Assembly: GCA_043763605.1 (NCBI GenBank)
Contig: JAYULM010000205.1
Location: 1-14,010 of the forward strand
Origin: JACMIU01 sp043763605
GTDB taxonomy: Bacteria > Armatimonadota > Armatimonadia > Armatimonadales > Armatimonadaceae
Length of the DNA: 14,010 nucleotides
Reading direction: 5' to 3'
Of the stretch, positions 5,734 to 11,011 are shown piece by piece; the first letter of the stretch is position 1; each line of letters opens with the position of its first letter. Made by a program: the position numbers and the translations under genes. The notes below the pieces were generated by a model. That model ran no database searches, was not told where the DNA came from, and worked only from the letters and a program-made list of their open reading frames with translations.

Positions 5734-6857
5734 GACGAACGATGGGAACGATCATGCGCACACTCGCGGCTCTTTTTTTATGTTCGCCACTCGGGTCCTG
5801 GGCGCAAGGGACCGGTAATAACACCGCGCCACCGCCGCCGATGGAAGGACTGAACCCGGCGACTGCCCCAGCATCATCCCGAACCGTTGCGACCCCGCCG
5901 CCAGACGGAGCCCCCGTACCACCGCCGGAAGGGTTGGACCCCGAAACGGCTCCCACATCCTCCCGTGACGCGATGACTGCGAATACCGTAACTACTGCGC
6001 CGCCTGAAGTGGAAGAAGTGAACGTCGATGCGGTCGGTTCGGCAACCCTGTCGCCCGCCACGGTGTTCCGTCTCGATTTTATGCAGCGCGCACTGGTCGC
6101 GGGGATTCTCGTCGGTGGTGTATCGGCGTTCCTGGGGATCTATGTCGTGCTCCGACGCATCGTTTTCGTCGGGATCGCGCTGTCAGAGATGTCGTCAGCC
6201 GGGGTCGCGCTCGCGACACTGACCAAGATCGCGCCGATGATCGGTTCGGTCCTGACCATGTTCGCCGGGGTCCTGCTGTTCTCGGTGCGCTGGGGCGGGA
6301 AGCGGATTCGACAGGACGCCTTTATCGGGATCGGATATGTTGTCGCATCAGCGGGGGCGGTTCTCCTTCTTTCGAAGAGCGCGAGTGGCGAGGGTAGCAT
6401 GATGAGTCTGTTGTTCGGCGATATTCTGACGGTGACGGCGAACGACATTTGGGCGACGGCTATCGCCCTCGGTATAACGCTGGCATTTCACGCGCTGTTC
6501 TACAAGGAGTTGCTCTTCGTCGCGTTCGACCCGGACACGGCATCCGCATCCGGCTATCCGGTCCGGTTCTGGGAACTTGCTCTCTACCTGACCGTGGGTC
6601 TCACGATTGCTTTCTCGATTCACGCAGTTGGGGTCCTGATGACATTCGCATCGCTGATTATTCCGCCGGTGACGGCACTACTCCTGACACGGCGCATGGA
6701 AACGGCGTTCGCCGTGGCGGTGCTCGCCGGGATGATACCGGTTCCCATCGGGCTGTACGTGTCCTATGTCGCCGATCTGCCCTCGACAGCCACCGTGGTC
6801 ATACTCGAATTCGCACTACTTATCCTCGCCGGGATCGCATCGCGTTTCCGACACTGA
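5730..6857 (+). CDS. ABC-3 family permease of the Zn/Mn importer with an exported proline-rich N-terminal extension
   Basis: A 375-residue inner-membrane subunit. From about residue 108 it is a normal ABC-3 (ZnuB/TroC/MntB) permease: DFMQRALVAGILVGG (116-130), then IALSEMSSAGVALA, DAFIGIGYVVASAG, LLFGDILTV, AFDPDTASASG and VGVLMTFASLIIPP, with about eight hydrophobic segments. Residues 1-107 are extra. They begin with a signal-peptide-like stretch (MRTLAALFLCSPLGSWA, 9-25) and continue as a Pro/Ala/Thr-rich segment holding two 16-17 residue repeats. Family members of about 270-290 residues usually start close to the DFMQRAL position. No ribosome site precedes the internal ATG at 6078, while the ATGA overlap with the ATPase gene supports the long form. 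If cleaved or exported, the extension would be periplasmic; its job is unknown. The sequence is unbroken, so it is not a frameshifted neighbour. Confidence 0.9.
   Translation: MRRTMGTIMRTLAALFLCSPLGSWAQGTGNNTAPPPPMEGLNPATAPASSRTVATPPPDGAPVPPPEGLDPETAPTSSRDAMTANTVTTAPPEVEEVNVDAVGSATLSPATVFRLDFMQRALVAGILVGGVSAFLGIYVVLRRIVFVGIALSEMSSAGVALATLTKIAPMIGSVLTMFAGVLLFSVRWGGKRIRQDAFIGIGYVVASAGAVLLLSKSASGEGSMMSLLFGDILTVTANDIWATAIALGITLAFHALFYKELLFVAFDPDTASASGYPVRFWELALYLTVGLTIAFSIHAVGVLMTFASLIIPPVTALLLTRRMETAFAVAVLAGMIPVPIGLYVSYVADLPSTATVVILEFALLILAGIASRFRH
5832..5966 (+). repeat. In-frame duplicated proline-rich unit inside the permease gene
   Basis: Residues 35-51 (PPPMEGLNPATAPASSR) and 64-79 (PPPEGLDPETAPTSSR) are copies with a period of 28 residues around the EGL cores, encoded at 5832-5882 and 5919-5966. 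The protein match (about 13 of 16) is better than the DNA match, which suggests the repeat is kept by selection on the protein. Confidence 0.75.
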
Positions 6858-6863
6858 TTCGTT

Positions 6864-6890
6864 TTCTTTCGTCTGTGCGCAGGCGAAGAA
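6864..6890 (+). terminator. Weak hairpin after the metal-uptake operon
   Basis: TTCTT(T)CG pairs with CGAAGAA (one bulged T), and CTG pairs with CAG around the loop TGCG, 7 bases past the permease stop. No T tract follows, so termination here is doubtful; the 80-base gap to the next gene leaves read-through possible. Confidence 0.25.
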
Positions 6891-6937
6891 CAAAGTAAGG
6901 AACAACCGGTGATAGGGGAGGAGTACATAGGCTTATT

Positions 6938-7657
6938 ATGCAATGGATCGTGCCTTGGTGCTTCTCGGTAATCACTGTCGTTGCCTTGGCGAACGGAACC
7001 GTCGCCCCGCCTGATCCGGCAAAAGGGCGATGGGCGGCAAACGGCACCCTGCTCGAAGCGTGTACCTGCGTGGTGCCGTGTAGTTGCAACTTCGGGGAGC
7101 CGCCCTCGCCGAACGGGTACTGCCACGCCGTTTACGCCTACCGTCTGGAAAAAGCCGCGTGGGACGGCGTGGACCTGTCCGGGCTGGTGATCGCGGGCGC
7201 GGACGGACCGAAAGGCGGGGCGTGTTTCCTGGACGCGCGCGCGACCGCCGCGCAACGACCGGCACTGCGGCGACTCGCTCGCGCCGTCTGGGCGCAAGGC
7301 GGTCCCGGCAACGCGCCCGACATGCCGTTCTCGTTCGCTTCGATCACGCCGTCGGTCAACGGGAACGACCTCCAACTGAAGATCGGCGACGCCGGGGGAT
7401 TCGCGGCGCGCGTGATCGTCGGGCGCGACGGCAAGACGCCGGTCGTGGTAGAGAACAACACCGTCTGGCCCATCGCGCGAGCGATCAAGGGCAAAACGAG
7501 CCGCCTCGACTTCCGCGACAAAAACGTCGGCGCGATCTCGGCGTCCGGCACGAACGCCAACCACGGCGCGTTCGCGTTCGGCGGGGCGAGCAGTGCGGTC
7601 GCGAAAAAACCGGTAGCAGCGGGCGGTGCCTGTTGTGGCACACACGGGGTAAAATAA
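6938..7657 (+). CDS. Secreted DUF1326-domain protein with Cys-rich motif
   Basis: A 239-residue protein matching the DUF1326 family (function unknown). A signal peptide covers about 1-23 (WCFSVITVVALANGTVA). Family features follow: W32, the motif EACTCVVPCSCNFGEPPSPNGYC (40-62) with Cys at 42, 44, 48, 50 and 62, then AVYAYRL and GVDLSGLVIAGADGPKGG. A second Cys pair ends the protein (GACCGTHGVK, 230-239). The clustered Cys suggest a metal site or disulfides; neither is proved. Many family members lack an export signal, so the leader is notable. GGGGAGGAG (6915-6923) lies 14 bases upstream of the ATG, a long but usable spacing. It follows the metal-uptake operon by 80 bases on the same strand, which hints at but does not establish a shared role. 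Its stop overlaps the next start (TAATG). Confidence 0.87.
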   Translation: MQWIVPWCFSVITVVALANGTVAPPDPAKGRWAANGTLLEACTCVVPCSCNFGEPPSPNGYCHAVYAYRLEKAAWDGVDLSGLVIAGADGPKGGACFLDARATAAQRPALRRLARAVWAQGGPGNAPDMPFSFASITPSVNGNDLQLKIGDAGGFAARVIVGRDGKTPVVVENNTVWPIARAIKGKTSRLDFRDKNVGAISASGTNANHGAFAFGGASSAVAKKPVAAGGACCGTHGVK

Positions 7658-8013
7658 TGGAGCCGACACCGATGGACGATTTTCCCGATTACTATCCTGC
7701 GCGTCCCTTCACCCTGGTCACCGATGCGCCCGCCGACCCGGAAACCGGGCACGAGTTCGTTCTCCACTTCGACCCCGAGGACGAACGGTACTACGTTTTC
7801 TTTTTCGCCGAGGAGCAACACGCGGAGCGGTTTCGCGACGTGTACAACAGTGTTTCCTCCCGGCGTGCCGTGGTGGTCCGCTTCGACCCGCGCGGGATCG
7901 AGGAGCGTATCGGCGTCCGCTATACAGATGCCGACGGGCAACGCACCGACATGACGATCTCGGAATACCGCAAGAACATGGCGTTCCGCAACGAATTTCG
8001 TCGTGAGGATTAG
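7657..8013 (+). CDS. Small acidic hypothetical protein coupled to the DUF1326 gene
   Basis: A 118-residue soluble protein with no signal peptide or membrane segment; I do not recognise the family. It is rich in Asp/Glu, Arg, Phe and Tyr (FVLHFDPEDERYYVFFFAEEQHAERF, 34-59), with predicted alternating strands and a helix (AEEQHAERFRDVYNSV), suggesting a small alpha/beta fold. Its ATG shares a base with the DUF1326 stop (TAATG at 7655-7659), so translation is probably coupled; the frame is also open further upstream, inside the DUF1326 gene, but that part is a shadow frame. ATG 7672 is an alternative start. Codon use matches the neighbours. It ends 3 bases before a large palindromic element. Confidence 0.7.
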   Translation: MEPTPMDDFPDYYPARPFTLVTDAPADPETGHEFVLHFDPEDERYYVFFFAEEQHAERFRDVYNSVSSRRAVVVRFDPRGIEERIGVRYTDADGQRTDMTISEYRKNMAFRNEFRRED

Positions 8014-8016
8014 AGC

Positions 8017-8172
8017 GGACGTTTGGAAACGTTCCGGTGTGCGCCTTCGGCGTCACCGTCCTGCGGACGCGCCGATGGAGAATGGTTCCTGCCCTTGCCG
8101 AACGGCTTGGTGTAGCCCGCGTCCGCAGGACGGCGACGCCGAAGGCGCACACCGGAACGTTTCCAAACGTCC
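8017..8172. repeat. 156-bp palindromic element built from nested mini-palindromes (REPIN/MITE-like)
   Basis: Arms 8017-8071 and 8118-8172 are 55 bp each and pair with a single mismatch (8055/8134), around a 46-base centre. Each arm is itself a chain of three short palindromes: ACGTTT-GG-AAACGT (8019-8032), CGCC-TTC-GGCG (8042-8052) and CGTCC-TGC-GGACG (8057-8069), mirrored in the other arm; the centre holds GCCG-AA-CGGC (8097-8106). The right edge repeats its last bases (CCAAACGT at 8163-8170 and 8171-8178). It encodes nothing evident. The form suits a mobile palindromic unit pair or small non-autonomous element; copy number cannot be judged here. Confidence 0.75.
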
Positions 8173-8222
8173 AAACGTCCGACTAGGCAGGATTCGCCGC
8201 ACACGCTCCCGAAAGAGTTCGC

Positions 8223-9023
8223 ATGAAACGTCGTACCTTTCTCCTGGCGGGACTCGCACTCGCCGCAATGCTAGTCCCGTCTGCCGCCCGTGCCGCCGAG
8301 ATGGACCCCGCCGCCGTTCCCTTCACCGAGCGCACCGTGACCACGCCGGGCGGCACCTACAAATACCTGATCTACGCCCCGGCGAAGCGCGACCGGCGCG
8401 AAAAGCCACCCGTGATCGTCTTCCTGCACGGGTCGGGGGAGCGCGGCGACGACAACACGGCGCAAACCAAAAACGGCATCCGCCTGATGATCGCGCGGGA
8501 GGGGGAACAGTTCCCCGCCGTGGTCGTCGTCCCGCAATGCCGCGCCGACGTTCGCTGGACCGCCCCCGAGATGGAAGCGATGGTCCTGAAGGCACTCGAC
8601 CAAACGATGACCGAGTTCGACGGCGATCCCCGGCGCATCTACCTGACGGGACTTTCGCTGGGCGGCTTCGGCACATGGGAACTCGCCAGACGGCACCCGA
8701 ACCGCTGGGCGGCTCTCGCACCGGTGTGTGCCGGCGTTATGTTCCGCGTTTATGTGCCGCAAACACCGCCCGGCACGACTTCCGTAAACCCGTACTCCGC
8801 GCTAGCAACGGCGGTCGCTTCGATTCCGACGTGGATTCTTCATGGGGACGCCGACGAGGTCGTTCCGGTTTCCGAATCGCGGCAGATGGCGGCTATCCTG
8901 TACTCCCGTAAGGCGGACATCCGGTACACCGAATATCCCGGCGTCGGACACAACAGTTGGGACTACGCGTACAAAGAGCCGGACTTGCTCAAATGGCTTC
9001 TCGCACACCGACGGGACAAATAA
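8223..9023 (+). CDS. Exported alpha/beta hydrolase (esterase/prolyl-oligopeptidase-like, phospholipase/carboxylesterase type)
   Basis: A 266-residue hydrolase. The N-terminus MKRRTFLLAGLALAAMLVPSAARA (24 residues) is a signal peptide with a twin-arginine-like RRTFL motif; Tat export is possible but the full SRRxFLK is not present. The fold signatures are complete: oxyanion strand VIVFLHGSGERG (64-75), nucleophile elbow TGLSLGGFG with Ser145, acid Asp211 in HGDADEVVPV, and His243 in YPGVGHNSW. This pattern fits the secreted hydrolases of the dienelactone hydrolase/PET-like group that carry HGSGERGDDN, acting on ester bonds; the substrate is unknown. A weak AAAGAG (8212-8217) precedes ATG 8223. 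It converges with the minus-strand gene ending at 9129. Confidence 0.88.
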   Translation: MKRRTFLLAGLALAAMLVPSAARAAEMDPAAVPFTERTVTTPGGTYKYLIYAPAKRDRREKPPVIVFLHGSGERGDDNTAQTKNGIRLMIAREGEQFPAVVVVPQCRADVRWTAPEMEAMVLKALDQTMTEFDGDPRRIYLTGLSLGGFGTWELARRHPNRWAALAPVCAGVMFRVYVPQTPPGTTSVNPYSALATAVASIPTWILHGDADEVVPVSESRQMAAILYSRKADIRYTEYPGVGHNSWDYAYKEPDLLKWLLAHRRDK

Positions 9024-9074
9024 TGCCGACTCGCGAGGATCGGACCGCATGGTCCGATCCTCGCGAGTCGGCAT
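9023..9074. terminator. Perfect 24-bp hairpin at the hydrolase stop
   Basis: Positions 9023-9046 pair without mismatch with 9051-9074 around the loop GCAT. The stem starts on the last base of the TAA stop. No T tract follows on either strand. Its place between two convergent genes suggests a bidirectional transcript end or 3' protection; a stem this long and perfect is also consistent with a palindromic repeat. Confidence 0.6.
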
Positions 9075-9080
9075 ACGTGT

Positions 9081-9117
9081 GGTCTCACGCTCAGGGCAAC
9101 TTCGTAAGCGTGAGACC
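9081..9117. terminator. Second hairpin in the convergent gap, 11 bp
   Basis: GGTCTCACGCT (9081-9091) pairs perfectly with AGCGTGAGACC (9107-9117), loop 15 bases. It lies 6 bases after the 24-bp hairpin and 11 bases past the stop of the minus-strand gene at 9129. No T tract is present, so its role as a terminator for that gene is inferred from position. Confidence 0.5.
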
Positions 9118-9128
9118 GACATGGCCGA

Positions 9129-10220
9129 TCACGGAGTTTTTGCTACCATCGTCGTTAGATCCCACGCGAAAACCCGTGCGGAGGACAGTCTCCCTTCGGC
9201 GAGGCGTAGTGTCTTTCCGGCGACATCTTTCGGCAGAGCGAAGTAAAAGCGGATTCGCGTTTCCTCGCCGGGTTCTAACGTACCGTCCGTCGATTCGTCA
9301 CGGGAAGCCTTGAGGATAGACTGGTTGTACGCCACCTTCTCACCGTCCGCGTCGCGCAAGTCGGGCGCGAAATCGCTCCACACGTATCTTTGCTGGGACG
9401 CCGTCCGATTCTTGATCGTGAAAATAGCGGTCAGGAAACGTTTCCCGTCGCCCGGTTCGCGCTTGATCAGGGGACCGTTCACATAGGCGATCTCGTCGAG
9501 ACGCATGTCGAGCACACCTGTCGCGTAAAACGTCCCAGCTTGTGCCGGGACTTCCTGGCGGGCGGTGGCTCCCGTGGAGTCGGCTGGGTCGGCGAAGCCC
9601 GCCGGTAGCGGGGTGACTACCCCGCGCAAATCGTAACGGATTACCGGGGCACCGCGTTCGCGTTCCACGATCAGTTTCGGGACAACCCCCTCCGCAGGCA
9701 CGATAATCGCCGTGACGACATCCAGTTTCTGTGCCGGTTTCAACTGGATTGTCAATGGCTCCCGCTCCCCCTCGCGCGCGACCGCCTGGATGAAATTGTG
9801 GTTTATGCCCTTCGCATCGACGGCGGTAAACCCGATGTCTGCCCAGTAATAGCGTTGTTCACGCGGCATCGGGTTATGCACCGTGTAATGCAACAGGAGA
9901 ACTTTTTCGCTGGCTTTGGGTACCCAGGTGTTTTGCCCCAATGTCACCGGGACGACGGAATAGTCGGCACTCCTGAGCGTGAAATTGATCGGATAGGACT
10001 TACCGATGGTGTATGTCGTACCGATTTTTCCGAAATCGCCGGGCAGTTGCGTGGTGCCCAGCACGATGGGACCGGTCGGTTTCGCGGGTGGCTTGGCGGG
10101 AGCCTTCGGCTTGACGGTCCCCGGCTTCTTCCCTCCGGACTGTGCCCGGGCAGGCGCGACGAACAAAACGGCTTGCAGGATCGATAACAGGGCACTGGCA
10201 ACGAGTAACTGGTTTCGCAT
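9129..10220 (-). CDS. Secreted protein with a duplicated beta-sandwich-like domain (DUF4352-like)
   Basis: A 363-residue exported protein of unknown function. Residues 1-26 are a signal peptide (cleavage near ARA), then a Lys/Pro/Ala-rich linker (KPGTVKPKAPAKPPAKP, 32-48) of the kind that spans the cell wall or periplasm. Two related domains follow, about 52-200 and 228-360. Matching segments are HYTVHNPMPREQRYYWADIG (111-130) and IFTIKNRTASQQRYVWSDFA (266-285), each followed by a DA-G turn, an Asn, and an acidic-Leu-x-Pro stretch. The spacing and [YF]T[VI]xN core recall DUF4352-type immunoglobulin-like domains, but I cannot confirm the family. ATG 10220 has only an AGAAAGA run upstream. It lies 65 bases after the cupin gene on the same strand, with a terminator-like hairpin between them. 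Confidence 0.7.
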   Translation of the reverse strand: MRNQLLVASALLSILQAVLFVAPARAQSGGKKPGTVKPKAPAKPPAKPTGPIVLGTTQLPGDFGKIGTTYTIGKSYPINFTLRSADYSVVPVTLGQNTWVPKASEKVLLLHYTVHNPMPREQRYYWADIGFTAVDAKGINHNFIQAVAREGEREPLTIQLKPAQKLDVVTAIIVPAEGVVPKLIVERERGAPVIRYDLRGVVTPLPAGFADPADSTGATARQEVPAQAGTFYATGVLDMRLDEIAYVNGPLIKREPGDGKRFLTAIFTIKNRTASQQRYVWSDFAPDLRDADGEKVAYNQSILKASRDESTDGTLEPGEETRIRFYFALPKDVAGKTLRLAEGRLSSARVFAWDLTTMVAKTP

Positions 10221-10240
10221 AATTTTCTTTCTAAAAGCCT

Positions 10241-10268
10241 ACCCCCTCCCATCAGAGTGGGAGGAGGT
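10241..10268 (-). terminator. Terminator-like hairpin between the cupin gene and the secreted-protein gene
   Basis: 10241-10251 pairs with 10258-10268 (11 bp with one C-A mismatch, 6-base loop). On the minus strand it follows the cupin stop by 17 bases and is followed by AGGCTTTTAG, a short T run. It probably ends or reduces the cupin transcript before the next gene. Its C/G-rich stem is similar in composition to the hairpin at 60-89. Confidence 0.5.
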
Positions 10269-10285
10269 TACCAATCGATTTTACC

Positions 10286-10771
10286 TTATTTTCCGGGCGG
10301 GATCATTTCGATGCCATGCTTTGCAGTCAGTGCAATGAATTTTGGTGCCAGTATGGGGTCCGCCATCGCATCCTGCGGGGCGACGCCGAACGCCGCCATC
10401 GCCATACCGAACGCCTGGAAGTTGTCGCCGGGCGTAAACCAGATCAATAACTTCGCGCCTTCCGGGCTGGTACAACGCCACGTGTGCTCGACGTTTCGCG
10501 GGGCAAAGACGGTATCGCCCGGTCCCGCCTCGATCACCTGTTCGCCGATCCCGAATTCGATCCGTCCGGAAAGGATACAGAACGTTTCGTCCTCGATGCG
10601 GTGAATGTGCGGGGGGACGCCGGCGTTAAAATCCGCGTCGATTTCCATCAACATAAAAACGCCTTCGGTATGATCGGCACTGATCTTGATGCGGGCGCGG
10701 TGATCCCCGAGGTCGGCGAAGTGTCCGTCTCCGGCGCGGACGAATAAAGGCGATAGTGCTACTGCGTTCAT
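10286..10771 (-). CDS. Single-domain cupin protein (quercetin-dioxygenase-like)
   Basis: A 161-residue cytoplasmic cupin. Motif 1 is GVPPHIHRIEDETFCILSG (51-69) with candidate metal ligands His55, His57 and Glu62. Motif 2 is PGDTVFAPRNVEHTWR (84-99) with His96. All four usual ligands are therefore present, so metal binding is likely. Such proteins range from dioxygenases to binding or signalling proteins; the C-terminal tail (100-161, FTPGDNFQAFGMAMAAFGV and onward) resembles short cupins annotated as dioxygenase-like. Substrate unknown. ATG 10771 is preceded at good distance by AAAGGA (10781-10786); a longer TTG-started form from 10846 is open but lacks a ribosome site and a domain. It lies between a large regulator gene and a secreted-protein gene, all on the minus strand. 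Confidence 0.85.
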   Translation of the reverse strand: MNAVALSPLFVRAGDGHFADLGDHRARIKISADHTEGVFMLMEIDADFNAGVPPHIHRIEDETFCILSGRIEFGIGEQVIEAGPGDTVFAPRNVEHTWRCTSPEGAKLLIWFTPGDNFQAFGMAMAAFGVAPQDAMADPILAPKFIALTAKHGIEMIPPGK

Positions 10772-10855
10772 AGTTTTTATTCCTTTCAAACCAAGAATAT
10801 CGGGGGGTGTCCCCGAATAGTGCCGGTCCCCGTTCGTCGGTGACAAGGCACATGG

Positions 10856-10882
10856 GATAAGCGGTTGAGTTTATTGCTTATC
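10856..10882. promoter_or_regulatory. 7-bp inverted repeat upstream of the cupin gene
   Basis: GATAAGC (10856-10862) and GCTTATC (10876-10882) are perfect inverted copies around a 13-base spacer, about 85 bases upstream of the cupin ATG. It could be an operator or a small hairpin. No known regulator site is recognised. The rest of 10772-10992 shows no gene. Confidence 0.3.
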
Positions 10883-10992
10883 GCTTGCTTTCAGGAAAGG
10901 TTATACAAACCCATCGTGTGCGAAGCGTGTGCAATTCGTAACAGGATCGGGCAGAACGAAAAAAGATCGGCTTATTTTTCGCGGGGTCGTTC

Positions 10993-11010
10993 GGGCGTTT
11001 GGAAACGCCC
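10993..11010 (-). terminator. Short hairpin immediately after the regulator gene
   Basis: GGGCGTTT (10993-11000) pairs with AAACGCCC (11003-11010) around GG, one base beyond the stop of the large regulator gene. In practice the inner pairs would open to give a loop of at least 4. An A-rich stretch rather than a T tract follows on the minus strand, so termination is uncertain. The core CGTTTGGAAACG also occurs at 8020-8031, again just after a stop codon. Confidence 0.4.
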
Positions 11011-11011
11011 G

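Noticed and set aside
6764..7941. Minus-strand open frames opposite the DUF1326 gene and its neighbour
   Set aside because: The plus-strand genes have family motifs, a signal peptide and a TAATG overlap; the antisense frames have low-complexity Arg-rich products.
8017..8172. Simple rho-independent terminator after the 118-residue protein
   Set aside because: Arms of 55 bp with nested palindromes and a 46-base centre, and no T tract, fit a repeat element better than an ordinary terminator.
10772..10846. Longer TTG-started form of the cupin gene
   Set aside because: AAAGGA lies ahead of ATG 10771, and the 25 added residues show no domain.
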